Program-made: the position numbers and the translations under genes
NCBI GenBank assembly: GCA_907165275.2
Contig: OU015673.1
Coordinates: 6,971,001 to 7,035,000, forward strand
From: Zygaena filipendulae
Lineage: Eukaryota > Arthropoda > Insecta > Lepidoptera > Zygaenidae
DNA: 64,000 nucleotides
Direction of reading: 5' to 3'
Notes under the pieces: model-generated
Told to the model about the DNA's origin: nothing
What the model saw: the letters and a program-made list of their open reading frames with translations, nothing else
The model's database searches: none
In this document: positions 11,413-21,984 of the stretch, piece by piece
How positions within the stretch are numbered: the first letter of the stretch is position 1
Layout of the letters: every line of letters begins with the position of its first letter

Positions 11413-11590
11413 TGTTAGCTGTGCCCTGCGGTTTCAGCCGCGGTAATTTCGAAGTTCCCGTGAGAATTCCGGGATAAAAAGTACCCTATGTCCTTCTCTG
11501 TACTCCTAACAACGTGCATGCAAAATTTCATCCGAATCTGTTCAACAAACATCCACACTTTCACATTTATAATATTAGTAGGAAGTAGGA
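11413..11590 (-). mobile_element. Helitron, group 1, mutated 3' terminus
   Basis: The body is typical, but the terminal tetranucleotide is TTAG instead of CTAG on the plus strand. It ends in 'tttataatattagtagga'. The 'gacaaacatccacactttcac' block differs from most copies. Confidence 0.6.
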
Positions 11591-11734
11591 TAGTAGGTAG
11601 GATTAATGTGAATTAAAGGTCGGTAGAAGCGACAAAACTTGAATAGCCAACTGGCGGAAAATGTGTCAATCCGCCACTGCGATGAGCCACTTAGCCATTG
11701 GACAAGTTATAATCGTTAGGTATCAGTATAGATC

Positions 11735-11853
11735 ACTAAAGGCCTCATGACGATAAGTCACGTCACGTGGTCAAGAAAAATCGCCCAACCAAAATTACAA
11801 TTTTTCGTGATCAACGAGATGACATGACGAAACGTTCTTTAGCCTTAGTAAGC
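11735..11853. mobile_element. Short inverted-repeat element with GTCACGTGGTCA
   Basis: The left half 'ctaaaggcctcatgacg..cacgtcacgtggtca' is roughly inverted in the right half 'gatgacatgacgaaacgttctttagcc'. A related copy is at 35727-35822. It is probably a small MITE. Confidence 0.5.
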
Positions 11854-11901
11854 CTAGTCATAGGGTATGTGGGAATAATTCACCACGCGGGCAGGCATAT
11901 T

Positions 11902-12176
11902 GCAGAATAATAATAATAATAATCCACTTCACAACACACAGATCTACTTGATCCCACACTAAGCTATAAGCTTGTGTCGTGGAAACCAAGCAAACGTGGT
12001 ATATACTACACATATTATTACATATATATATTATACTATAGATATATATATACACACCCAGACTGGAAAATGGAACCCTGTGTTCATCACACAAAGTCCA
12101 CCCCCACCGGAAATCGAACCCGGAACCTCTTGATTAGCGGGCAGGCGTGGTGACCATTGCGCCAATCGGGTCGCCA
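11902..12176 (-). mobile_element. tRNA-derived SINE
   Basis: On the minus strand a tRNA-like head carries an A-box-like TGGCGCAATGG and a B-box-like GGTTCGATTTCC. It is followed by 'gtggactttgtgtgatgaacac', a (TATA)-rich middle, 'ccacgtttgcttggtttccac', 'gatcaagtagatctg' and an (ATT)n tail. Sister copies are at 24985, 33672, 38617 and 42972. Confidence 0.85.
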
Positions 12177-12198
12177 AAGAATGGTGGACTTCACACCT

Positions 12199-12406
12199 CA
12201 GACCAAATAAAAACTAAAGACGGAACGTCTCGAACGACGAAGTGACGCCGCGGTTGCGTATGCATGTGGTGCTTAGGAAAGTGCCACAACGATTCCCAGG
12301 TGTGGTGTCTTTTTCTTGTTTCTGTGTACGTGCACGGCGATGGTGTCTTTTTCCTGGCTTCACTTGTTTGTTCTACGCGTTCCGTCTTTAGTTTTTATTT
12401 GGTCTG
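12199..12406 (+). mobile_element. MITE, CAGACCAAATAAAAAC family
   Basis: It has perfect inverted ends of about 28 bp starting CAGACCAAATAAAAACTAAA. The interior has 'gtgacgccgcggttgcgtatgcatgtgg'. A second copy, inverted, is at 50835-51066. Target duplication is not visible. Confidence 0.75.
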
Positions 12407-12732
12407 AGCTTCGCACAAGCTTTGACTATGTTCCAATAGGTACGCGTGAAGGTGTGTGTGTAATGAGGTAGTTTCCGAAAGGATTAAGCGGAACGTGAAT
12501 AATTTCCTGACGGCAAAGTTTTGTCGTTCAAATCAAATTAGTACATTCCCGGGGTGCGGTACGCTTCGCAAGTATCAAAATTTGTTAATTCCAATAAAAC
12601 CTTGATCGATTAGAGGCTCTGCGGCGGGATACCGCCTCGCTCGGAATCCGTCTAACGATCACTTCGTTAAACGCCAGATGTAATTCAATAATCTCTGGCT
12701 GTGAGATTGGATGAGTAATTTTATTAAATACT

Positions 12733-12822
12733 AGTCGATCGCCCACGGTTTCACTGGCGTAATTCCCGTGGGAATTCCGGGATATAAAGTACCCTATGTC
12801 ACTCAGGATCACTGTAGCTCCC
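12733..12822 (-). mobile_element. Truncated Helitron, group 1
   Basis: It starts at CTAG with the hairpin region and 'gggaattccgggatataaagtaccctatgtc', then stops. The 5' half is missing. Confidence 0.6.
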
Positions 12823-13468
12823 TATAAATGAAAAAAATTTTAAAATAGTTTCAGTAAATCCAGAGATTACCCCTACAACCTCAAAAACTCACAATCTCTG
12901 GAGTTCCCGCAGGAATTTCGGGATAGAAAGTACTTTTTCTGTAATCAAATAATTCTAATTATAATAATTGAGTAAATAATATCAAGCTTTAAAATTTGTA
13001 CACCTTAATAATTTATGAACTGTATTTATTTCATTTTCCCACCTATTACTTTTCTACCTATACCTACCTAATTAATATGAACTCATCATTCCTAATAACA
13101 TGCGATCTCACCTATTAACGATATGCAATTAGTTAAATTGAACCTGAAACTTAGATTAAGACATTCAAAACAAACTGCCTAATAATGGAACTTTATAATG
13201 AATGGATAATCTTTAGGCTGAACTCGTGTTGGAGTTGATATTCGATAAGTACTTACTCTAATCATGTCTTTAATTAATCTCTCGAAATCCTCCCTTAATC
13301 TCTATGTTAATGGTTGAATGAGTGTTTATTAAATAATCAATTAAAAATTTGTGTTTGTTTCAAGGTGGAAAGTTCTCGATTTACAGAATGGAAAGGTACC
13401 TATTACGCAAAATGCAATGTTAGTAAAATAAATCAGTATGTAGACGGTTTGCTAGCGGCTCTGTAACA
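12823..13468. other. Unannotated AT-rich DNA
   Basis: Near 12896-12935 there is another scrap of Helitron body ('ggagttcccgcaggaatttcgggat'). Otherwise nothing is recognised. Confidence 0.45.
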
Positions 13469-13676
13469 TCCCTACTATTAATATAAATGCTAAAGTAACT
13501 CTGTCTGTCTGTCGGTCTGTCTGTCTGTTACGTTTTCACGACTTAACGGCTCAACCAATCATCATGAAATTTTGCATACATCGACAAGGGTATACAGAGA
13601 GGATTATAGGGTACTTTTTGTCCCGGAATTCCCGCGGGAACTCCGAAAGTAACGCGGGTGCACCACAAACAGCTAG
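13469..13676 (+). mobile_element. Non-autonomous Helitron, group 1, intact ends
   Basis: It begins A|TCCCTACTATTAATATAAATG, has a (TCTG) tract, and ends CTAG|T at 13673-13676. The terminal hairpin is partly eroded (gggtgcaccaca). Confidence 0.8.
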
Positions 13677-13826
13677 TAAAAATATGTGCGGACGGAGGCC
13701 CCTCTCTGGAACGAAGTTCTTACGTCTTCACGACTTTTCATAGATGTAGGTAATTTAAAAAAAGTCTAATTTAATTAATAAATGACGTAAACAAGTATGG
13801 CGGCCAGCGCTTAACGATGATTTCCG

Positions 13827-14157
13827 AATGGGGATGTGGACTACTTTTGAAAATCAAAATTCTAATTAGTCCGTCATTTAAAAAATAAAAAAACAATAGA
13901 CACGTATTTTTAGCTTTTTCAAATAAATTAAAATATACAGAGATAGAGCGCATTAAAATTTAGGGTGAGGGGGTCGTGACGTCACTAACCGCTAAAACCG
14001 CCATACAAACTGTCAGAATAGTGACGTCACGCGAAATTTTAACTCAATATATCTCCGTTATTTTTTGATTACGTAAAAAAAGAAAAAATACGTGTCCAAT
14101 ATTTTTCAATAATCTACACGACGGAATAAAAAATAAAAATTAGTCAACATGCCCATT
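13827..14157 (-). mobile_element. CRE-bearing MITE, AATGGG-end subfamily
   Basis: The inverted ends are AATGGGGATGTGGAC and the complement of AATGGGCATGTTGAC. Two TGACGTCA octamers lie around 13977 and 14023. The interior matches the main family. This subfamily also occurs at 52887, 55574 and 57266. Confidence 0.75.
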
Positions 14158-14483
14158 GCGATTAAAGTGAAACAATGGGTGAAACTATGTGGGATTTCTT
14201 TTTTTTTATAAATAATCTCAGTCAATAACCTTATTCAAAAGCACTCAAAACCTGGCCGCTGTAGCCAATCCAAGCTGTAATGCATTTTGTTGGCTCGCTT
14301 CATGGTTCAAGTGCATGAAGCCTCAACGACTACTCGAGCCGCGTCGTCTCTGATACCCTTACCATCAGTTTTCTAGTTATCTATTATAATTAGTTCTCTA
14401 ATAAAAAAACACTGTTTGATGAACTCATTCCTGCTAGTCAAAGATCTATTTGAAGAAGGATAGAAAAGAATGATTATATTATA

Positions 14484-14700
14484 TCGTCGCTGCGCGTGCT
14501 AATCCGCGTAAGAGCAATTTGTAAATACCGCGTAAGAGTAAAACGCGCAAAGTTCTAATAAGTGACTTTGTACAAAATCTAAGAAAAAATCGGGTAAATT
14601 GAAGTTATTTTCCAATAAAGAAAGTTGTAAAGCACAATCTGTTAAGTTCAGTCGGTAATAAGAATTGAAATCGCCGAGATATTAAGTTTTTTCTTTCAAA
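14484..14700 (+). mobile_element. TIR element with CGCGTAAGAG repeats (partial)
   Basis: 'tcgtcgctgcgcgtgctaatccgcgtaagagc' is followed by 'taccgcgtaagag', 'aaaacgcgc', 'tccaataaagaaagttgtaaag' and 'cagtcggtaataagaattgaaatcgc'. It matches 19046-19358 but lacks the right inverted end. Confidence 0.55.
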
Positions 14701-15145
14701 AATATACCTATATAATTATATATACATTGTATAAATCAAGGATGAAACTGATTGACTTACAGACATATCAACGCATAGGTAACCCATAATCGTGAAATCG
14801 AGATTCTTGCACTTATTTTTTTTTTTCATAATGCCTTATATGGAGATAGTTTGGCAAGGTCCTATGAAGCTGAAAAGTAAGTAAAACAAGGATTTTTATC
14901 CCAAAGTTTTCGAGGGAGTATCGAAACTCACGCGAATAAAATCGTGGGCAACAGCTGGTCTTGCCATAAAGTTTTGACTATTGTGGATATGATTCTGTGC
15001 TCGTAGTGAGGGTGCAGTACTCTGAATAGATCGACGACTTGACTCGATTTTTATATGTACACAGTGAACAACAAAGTCGATTTTCCCTCGCACTGGTCAT
15101 TTTAAAAGTATCTAACTTCCCACAATCTCACCTCTACATATTTAA

Positions 15146-15402
15146 TCTAATATATATAAATCACGTGTCACGTTGTTTGTCCGCGATGGACTCCGAAACT
15201 ACTGAACGGATTGAGATAAAATTTTGTAACCATTTATAATATGGTCCAACTTAAAAGATAGGACAGTTTCTATCTCGGAATTCCCGCGGGAACTCCGGCA
15301 CTAATGCGGGGCACAAACTACCGTAAACTACAGCATTTTTTTTCCCGGAATTCCCGCGGGAACTCCGAAATTACCGCGGATGAAATCGCGGGGGACAGCT
15401 AG
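15146..15402 (+). mobile_element. Helitron, TGTCACG-head group, copy 1 of abutting pair
   Basis: It starts A|TCTAATATATATAAATCACG and ends in the hairpin CCGCG-GATGAAAT-CGCGG, then CTAG at 15399-15402. The next element begins at the very next base. The middle ('ccgtaaactacagc') resembles the copy at 23988-24243 more than its neighbour. It is non-coding. Confidence 0.85.
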
Positions 15403-15675
15403 TCTTAATATATATAAATCACGTGTCACGTTGTTTGTCCGCGTTGGACTCCGACACTACTGAACGGATTTTGATAAAATTTTGTAACCATTTATAATAT
15501 GGTCCAACTTAAAAGATAGGATAGTTTTTATCCCGGAATTCCCGCAATAACTCCGAAATTAATGCGAGGAACAGTTTATTGTCAGGGGTACAAAGAAGGA
15601 CGTAGATTATTTTTTTCCCGGTATTCCCGCGGAAACTCCGAAATTACCGCGGATGAAATCGCGGGGGACAGCTAG
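15403..15675 (+). mobile_element. Helitron, TGTCACG-head group, copy 2 of abutting pair
   Basis: It starts TCTTAATATATATAAATCACG directly after CTAG of the previous copy, and ends with the same hairpin and CTAG (15672-15675) followed by T. Its middle has 'gtcaggggtacaaagaaggacgtag', unlike copy 1, so the two are not simple duplicates. Confidence 0.85.
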
Positions 15676-16106
15676 TATACATATAAATAAACAAGGTCAA
15701 TCATAAATTGGGAGAGTTGAAACCATTTGGCACGGAGAGCAGATTAGAATACGAGATTATAAGTTGAGGTAACAACTGACAACCCTCGAACCCGCAATGA
15801 CTGGCCATCAAAGGCAAATTATTCAAGCACTTGACGTCATTTTACATGTTGAGGATGGCTGCTTTCGGCTTTTCTGTATTGGTTGGAATATTGCCAAACC
15901 AATGTGGTACCGTTATGCTCCTATTCTCTTCATAGTTTTGTAGAAAGGTTTTTTTTCTTTTATTTTTATTACACTGATTAATACATAGGCACTATGTTGT
16001 TGATACGAAAATAAAACTCTGTGAAGTAAGTCAACAGAGGAAACTATACAGTAATCCTATTATACTGAAATAGATAAGGAAAAGAAAGAAACAAGAATAT
16101 TCAAAA

Positions 16107-16317
16107 CTAGCTGTTCCCCGTGGTTTAACCCGCGTTAATTTTGGAGTTCCCGCGGGAATTCCGGGATAAAAACTACCTTATATCCTTCTCCCCCCCTGTA
16201 AAATGCGTATGCAAAATTTCATGATGATCGATTGAGCCGTTGAAGTGTGAAAGCGTAACAGACAGACTGACAGACCGACAGACAGAGTTACTTTCGCATT
16301 TATAATATTAACAGGGA
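16107..16317 (-). mobile_element. Non-autonomous Helitron, group 1, intact ends
   Basis: A|CTAG lies at 16107 and the GA|T end at 16316-16317. The hairpin region and a (CAGA) tract are present. It lies about 480 bp upstream of the receptor leader exon. Confidence 0.8.
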
Positions 16318-16794
16318 TTAAGAGACTAACACACATTCACAATATTATACTCTGTCATTGTCATGTGTAACTACAAAAACTATTTTTATTGTCTAAAGAC
16401 AATAGAGTTCATAAAGAAGTCGCTACGGATCATTGATATACCTTTTTGTACATACATTTTTTGTTCCATCAATAGGCTACGGTATGAGTACAAGTAAGTA
16501 TGAGTAAGCAATATGAGTACCATTAAAAAGGAAATGGGACATAAAACATCAATATAAAAATCCCTCTACTCACATTTCAAGCAATTTGAATATTTCATTA
16601 TAATTCCCAAAACGGTATTGCTTACTTACATACACACGCCCAAAAATAGGTCGACTTTTATCTCAATAAGAAAAGGCCGTAACAATATCTCAGTACGAGA
16701 CGTAAATCCAAGTGAACAAAAACTCTTTGAGAGGATCCCAACAAAAGGAATCGCTTTCTAAATATACCATATTTTTTTTTCTTTTATTTCGCAG
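16318..16794 (+). other. Upstream flank or intron before the leader exon
   Basis: It ends in a long pyrimidine tract and CAG (16771-16794), a good 3' splice acceptor. Some or all of this stretch is therefore probably an intron whose upstream exon I could not find. No other feature is seen. Confidence 0.5.
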
Positions 16795-16913
16795 AGACCG
16801 GGCGACCGACGTACAATGGGCGAGAATGAGAGGTGTTTACACGCACCCAGCCGATTCATACTCACGAAGAAGATAAACCTTACTTAATCGAACACTTGAA
16901 CAGCATGTAAAAC
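16795..16913 (+). promoter_or_regulatory. Octbeta1R: 5' leader part of receptor exon, with two upstream AUGs
   Basis: The leader follows the acceptor ttttatttcgcag. It contains two upstream start codons: a 23-codon ORF at 16816-16887 in a strong context (A at -3, G at +4) and a minimal ATG-TAA at 16905-16910. The latter is in frame with, and ends three bases before, the main ATG. Its TAA also closes the main frame upstream, which fixes 16914 as the earliest possible start. Transcription start and promoter are not visible. Confidence 0.6.
16816..16887 (+). CDS. Upstream ORF, 23 codons
   Basis: It encodes MGENERC...KINLT, 23 residues, and ends 26 bases before the receptor ATG. It has a strong start context. 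No family is recognised. If translated, it would be expected to lower receptor translation, but whether the peptide matters is unknown. Confidence 0.4.
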   Translation: MGENERCLHAPSRFILTKKINLT

Positions 16914-17701
16914 ATGAGAGTTGACATCGTCATCAACATAAGCGATCCGAACGTCACTCTGGACTTTCGAGAGGATCTCTCGTCGATGTATCTCACAGAC
17001 CTGATCGTCAACAGATCATTCGACACGAATGAAACCAAACCGGAGTACCTGTACACGAGCCACTTTGAAGACGAACCGTTCATGCTGTTTCTAATCCTCG
17101 TGAAATGTTTGATCATGCTATTCATAATACTAGCTGCTATATTCGGGAATCTACTAGTGATCGTATCCGTGATGAGACACAGAAAGTTGCGCGTTATAAC
17201 GAACTACTTCGTTGTGTCGTTGGCGCTAGCTGACATGCTGGTAGCTATATGGGCGATGTGCTTCAACTTCAGCGTGGAAATAACGAACGGTGTCTGGTTG
17301 TTCGGCTATTTTATGTGCGACGTTTGGAACTCGTTGGACGTTTATTTCTCGTCGGCATCGATACTGCATCTGTGCTGTATTAGTGTGGACAGATATTACG
17401 CTATAGTGCAGCCCTTGGACTATCCTCTGATAATGACAACGGGCAAGTTAGGCATCATGTTGGCAGTGGTCTGGTGCAGTCCAGCTCTGGTGTCGTTCCT
17501 GCCCATATTCATGGGTTGGTACACGACGGACGAACATTTAGAGTTTAGACGGAGACACCCGAAGTCCTGTGGTTTCACCGTGAACAGGGTGTATGCGGTC
17601 ATATCGAGCAGTGTCAGTTTCTGGATTCCCGGTGTGATCATGCTGTATATGTACTACAGGATATATATGGAGGCGGATCGACAGGAGAGGATGTTATATA
17701 G
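16914..17701 (+). CDS. Octbeta1R: Beta-adrenergic-like octopamine receptor, exon A (TM1-TM5)
   Basis: This is the first coding exon, residues 1-262 plus two bases of codon 263, of a class A GPCR expected at the plasma membrane. By family it would bind octopamine and raise cAMP through Gs. Four N-glycosylation sequons (N8, N13, N33, N39) precede TM1 (about 57-86, N79). TM2 has LALAD with D107. TM3 has D142, the amine-anchoring Asp, and DRY at 159-161. C135 and C219 should form the loop disulfide. TM5 has S231, S232 and S235 placed before P239, as in catecholamine-type receptors. The start is fixed by an in-frame TAA at 16908-16910. The donor is ATAG|GTATGT. The subtype is inferred from the loop after TM5 ([11 protein letters not shown]); Octbeta2R or Octbeta3R remain possible. 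Intron 1 is 13.3 kb. Confidence 0.93.
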
Positions 17702-17845
17702 GTATGTCATGCTAATTTTTCATAATTATAATAATCTCAAATTATCCTGACCTGACTGATAAGGCATCAGCTGTACCGGGTTCAATCCCCTTGTTAAGGT
17801 AAACCTTGACTGTTTAATGCCGTTTATCTTACATTAGGTTAAAAG
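17702..17845 (+). other. Start of receptor intron 1
   Basis: The intron runs from 17702 to 30980. Read-through would add only a short non-conserved tail and stop at about 17750. Most of the intron consists of the transposon copies listed below. Confidence 0.7.
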
Positions 17846-17998
17846 TAACCTATAACCTCAGAAAGGTGCAGAAAAGGATATATCCTTTACACCCTGTTAA
17901 CGTGTATGCAAAATTTCACGATGATCGGTTGAGTAGTTAAGGCGTGAAAGGGTTAAAAACCATGAAACTCGTGCTCCCATTTATAATTTTAGTTTGGA
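17846..17998 (-). mobile_element. Degraded Helitron fragment
   Basis: The phrases 'aacgtgtatgcaaaatttcacgatgatcggttgag' and 'aaggcgtgaaagg...ccatttataattttag' remain. The hairpin and CTAG end are gone. Confidence 0.5.
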
Positions 17999-18002
17999 TT
18001 AG

Positions 18003-18422
18003 TAAATGTGGGCATCCAAGTAAAAAGGATCCACTGAGGTGTTGAGTTAAGACTAGATCCGGTATCTAGAATAGTCAATTGATAATTATGATCGAAAGAA
18101 TATTCAAGAACTGGCACTGGCTTTTTTAACAGACATTTGAGGTTGAAATAATGATAATGCTTGATTGAGAAAAAGCATTTTCTATGTTAGAGTGAAAAAA
18201 AAAATCCTACTTGCTTGTTACATAGATTTATTATTTATTATTGTAGATTGAGATATATGAAATTGTAGATAATTAAGCATTTACTAGTAGATAATCTATA
18301 CTATAGTAAAAGAGTAGAACCCGCGATTCTGTACATTGAATATTTTGTACCTAAAATTGAGAGGGGACTGATAAAAGAAGAGTAACCAAACCCAAAAAAA
18401 ATGTTTTTAAAATTCTTTTCTA

Positions 18423-18455
<33 letters not shown>

Positions 18456-18720
18456 TCGCAATAATCTCCGCATCTACTGAACGGATCGTCATGCGGTTTT
18501 CACAAGTAGATTAAGATTAGCCTGGAGCTACATATAGGCTTTGTTTTATTTAAATCGGATTTCGGGAAAAAAAGTTGTTGTATAAAAACCTTTCATGCGG
18601 GTGAAACCGCGGGGTAATAAATTAAAATCGTGAAATGCAATTTTTTAATCAACTTTACAGGTATATCTCGCAAACTAAATGCCGAGAACTGGACGCTTTC
18701 TACTTGGACGCCCACAAATA
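18003..18720. mobile_element. MITE, GTGGGCGTCC family, split by a Helitron
   Basis: The ends are inverted: ATGTGGGCATCCAAGTAAAA on the left, 'tacttggacgcccaca' on the right. The left body (to 18294) and right body (from about 18617, 'ttaaaatcg...gccgagaactgg') rejoin when the Helitron is removed, as shown by uninterrupted copies at 21985-22396 and 33008-33283. Confidence 0.7.
18295..18616 (+). mobile_element. Helitron, AAAAGAGTAGAA-head group, inside a MITE
   Basis: It starts A|TCTATACTATAGTAAAAGAG and contains a (TCTG)7-8 tract at 18422-18454, 'actgaacggatcgtcatgcgg' and the hairpin 'gggtgaaaccgcgg'. The terminal CTAG is missing. Sister copies are at 27617, 48440 and 54351. Confidence 0.7.
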
Positions 18721-19045
18721 TAATATTACACAAAAAGTTTCATCAAAATACTAAATTATCATAAATTACCAAGTTTGCAGCGTTTGTGCGGCATTAAAGC
18801 TTTATAATATTGAAAAGTATCCCTCAATTTGTATGTCCGAAGCGTTTCGTCGAACAATATGTTAATGAGGGGAAATGTTTGTTTACACTAAACTTTATAA
18901 CTATACGAAACTATGTGAATTGTCTGGACAATATTCTAATTGGAGGGTTTCGACGAATGTTTTATTGAATAAAGCGGATTATTGTGGTTTATACCGTATC
19001 GAATAATAAATCTTGTCGAATAAAATGTAACAAGGTATGTAATAT

Positions 19046-19358
19046 TATGTATGTATATCGTCGCTGCGCGTGTAAATCCGCGTAAGATCAGTACGTAAAT
19101 ACCGCGTAACAGCAAAACGCGCCAAATTCAAATAGGTAAGTGACTTTGCACAAAATCTTAGCCAACTACGAGTAAACTTATGTTATTTTCCAATAAAGAA
19201 AGTTGTAAAGAACAAGCTGCTATGTTCAGTCGGTAATAAGAATTGAAATCGCTGAGATATTAAATTTTTTCTTTCTCCTGTCAAGATCAAATACGCGGTC
19301 TTTACTAACGCGGTTTTAGTTGCTCTTACGCCGATTCGTACGCGTAGCATATCCAATT
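19046..19358. mobile_element. TIR element with CGCGTAAGAG repeats (full copy)
   Basis: The left end 'tatatcgtcgctgcgcgtgt...ccgcgtaaga' is imperfectly inverted on the right ('tcttacgccgattcgtacgcgtagcatatcc'). GCGTAA motifs occur several times near both ends, like transposase sites. It is non-coding. Confidence 0.55.
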
Positions 19359-20205
19359 ATTTACTAACCTGACTCTTTAATATAACAATCCTTGCCTAAA
19401 AGCGCGTACCAAAAGCCCCAAGTCCCGGCACACTACTGGGTAAAACGTTATAAAAGGACGAATTGTGAATTGTGACAGTCAGTCACACCTAGCACATAAA
19501 ATTTTGTTAAGGCCTCAGCAGTGGTCTCTTGATATCTCAGGATTATGATGTTTCAAGTTAATGATCAATTAATATTCGGGAAGGCGGCACCTTGATTCAC
19601 GATTCGGTCGGCGAGGATCCGTGTGATTTTATAAACATTTTATTAATGAATAATGAATATTTAACGGTGCGAAAGCAATTTGAAGAACAAATTGAGCATT
19701 TAAATAACTGAAAATTGAGGTCAAATGTATTTATCCATGGTAGTATACATATTATTAATGCGAAAGTAACTCTGTTACCTTTCAAGCCTATAAACCGCTT
19801 AAGAAACTCCGATAAATTTGGCAAAGAAATAAATTGCATAAAGAACATAGACTAGCCCCATAGAGTTCCGATAAAAACGCGAAAATCATTTGGCGGAGCC
19901 GTAAAGAATAGCTAGTGCCGACTTATCTACTACAAAAAATAAATAGATAAAATAAAATAGAAAGACTTTATTTCAGATATTCTCCATATTGTTGTTAGTA
20001 TCTAGTACGAAATATGACTTAGGTAAACTAGTGTTAGTATAAAACGTAAATTAAATTGGTTCGGGACCGGCCACCGGCTAATTCTATATAGATCATAAAC
20101 CGCTCCTACATAAAAAAATACAAGCCAAAACACAAAATACAATGCCATTGATACGAACTTTATAATTCCTTTCAAATTAGAAATGATAAGTAAAAAAACA
20201 AAACA
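19359..20205. other. Intron 1 DNA with a Helitron scrap
   Basis: 'tattaatgcgaaagtaactctg' at 19755-19776 and 'cgcttaagaaactccg' mark a degraded Helitron at about 19733-19915. Otherwise nothing is recognised. Confidence 0.4.
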
Positions 20206-20283
20206 ATTTACTTATATAAAGTTACTTTTATATAAATCCCTATTTCCCTTCGTCACGGCATTCGTGAATGGCTGGACCAATTT

Positions 20284-20306
20284 TGAAGAAGAAGAAGAAG
20301 AAGAAA
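20284..20306. repeat. GAA microsatellite
   Basis: It is a short run of about seven GAA units in intron 1, next to Helitron-like sequence. Confidence 0.7.
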
Positions 20307-20429
20307 ATACATTTATTTCAGCACAACACACAAGAAAAAGAAACAAACATCAACAGTGCCTAACCTAAAGAGACATAGATAGTATCTCTTGCAATTTTGC
20401 TAATTCTTCTTTTGTTATGTCCGGAGAAG

Positions 20430-20617
20430 GTTCTTCAAGGAGTTTGGAGTTCCTGCGGGAATCCCGAAACCTACGCGGGTGAATCTTCGACACGGTTGGA
20501 CGGATTCGACGGGACTTTCACTGCCAAATAGCTGATGTTATAAGAAGTATATTAGGCTACTTTGAAATTCCTGCGGGAATTCCGAAGCACGCGAGTGAAA
20601 TGGTTGGGCACAGCTAG
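20430..20617 (+). mobile_element. Helitron 3' part
   Basis: Two 'gttcctgcgggaat' blocks are separated by 'cggttggacggattcgacgggactttcactgcc'. The element ends in 'gtgaaatggttgggcacag' and CTAG at 20614-20617, followed by T. The 5' limit is unclear. Confidence 0.55.
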
Positions 20618-21101
20618 TTTGATCATAAAATATATTATTATTTCAATCTTACAACGCAATATAACCCGATGTTAAGTTATATGTAAATAAAATAAAAAGG
20701 GAAAATCCCACAAATGAAACGAGAATTGAAAAATATTTGCGTTCGTTATTGTGGGTCAAACGTAATGAATATGATATGTGTGTACTCGTGTATGATGGGG
20801 TCACCTTGCCGTTCTATTAAAAGAAAGGTTTTGAAAGGACCGCCCGGTCGATATCCGGATAATGTACCACTAAAGCGGGAACTCGGTTTGTTAAAACCAT
20901 CCGTTTAAAGGTCTCCACTTGTTATACACGGTGTAACTTAAACGAGAGATTTATTCAAACTGAGTATCTTATAAAATATAACACACACCGATATATTATT
21001 ACAAAGAAAGCATTGAATAATGGACGTTAATTAAACGTGAATGAGGACCTTTACTTTTGATTTGTTAGAGCGTATAGGAAAGGGGCGTAGAATGATCATA
21101 G
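20618..21101. other. Unannotated intron 1 DNA
   Basis: A 64-codon open frame at 20714-20908 has no recognisable family and no splice context. Confidence 0.4.
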
Positions 21102-21424
21102 TTGGGTACTCTCCAGGGTATGAAAATAAAAATTCTAATTAGTCCGTCAGTTAGAAAATAAAAAAATAATAGACACGTATTTTTTTCTTTTTCAAATAAA
21201 TGAAAATAAACATAGATAGAGCGCATTAAAGTTTAGATTGGGGGACTCGTGACGTCATTATTCAGTATAAGCCCCGTACAAACTGCACCGGATTGTGACG
21301 TCACGCGAAATTTCAACTCAATGTATCGCCGTTATTTTTTGATGACATAAAAAAGAAAAAATACGTGTCCAATATATTTATTAATCTACGCGACGGGACT
21401 TAAAAAAAATTAGTCAAGTAGCCA
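21102..21424 (-). mobile_element. CRE-bearing MITE (full-length copy)
   Basis: It begins TTGGGTACTCTCC and ends 'tagtcaagtagcc'. Two TGACGTCA palindromes lie near 21249 and 21296. It belongs to the same subfamily as 43390 and 52314. Confidence 0.75.
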
Positions 21425-21984
21425 CCCACGTTACCCAAACGGTAACTTGCTCGATCTACTTAACTTTCTACATCGAAAAATATTTTTTTTTTTTTTTAGA
21501 AATATAAGACGGAAATCGGATACTCAACACCCTTCTTCAATGCGACCTTCGTTTAACCTGTTCGAGTACGACGCGCGCGACCACACTATGGGTCCCACGT
21601 TATATATTAACGCAAAATCGGATTAAGTCGATCAGAAAAAGCTTTATGTCCGTACATTAAGACCGCAAATATTTCGTTTGGCTCTGTTCGATTCAGACGA
21701 CGAACTTTCGCCCCTATTTCCATTTACACAAAGCTTTTTCTGACCGCGGCTTAGGCCTATTTCACGTCTATATATTATATGGGCAGACCCTAAAATTAAG
21801 TAAAATGAATTTTGGAAGTATTTCCTCAGTGCGTGAGGCGACAGGTGACCTTTAGCTCCCAGATAACAGTTAAATAACTTGTTCTCATGCACAAAATTCA
21901 GGATACTTATCAGCGTTTCAACCTTGGACAAGCTGGGTAGAATTCATTGCGCAGTTATATGTATTATAAAAGTTAGGTAAACGC
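21425..21984. other. Unannotated intron 1 DNA
   Basis: It contains a 95-codon open frame on the minus strand (21644-21931) with no recognised domain, and a repeated 'agaaaaagcttt' / 'aaagctttttct' inverted pair. I see no convincing gene. Confidence 0.4.

Noticed and set aside
16880..17641. Minus-strand open frames of 81 and 73 codons
   Set aside because: They are antisense to receptor exon A.
17420..17750. Possibility that the receptor is a single-exon, truncated gene ending at 17750
   Set aside because: The frame runs past a clear donor at 17702, and exons B and C supply TM6 and TM7 in matching phase.
21644..21931. 95-codon minus-strand open frame in intron 1
   Set aside because: It has no recognisable motif, splice context or codon bias; I could not support it as a gene.
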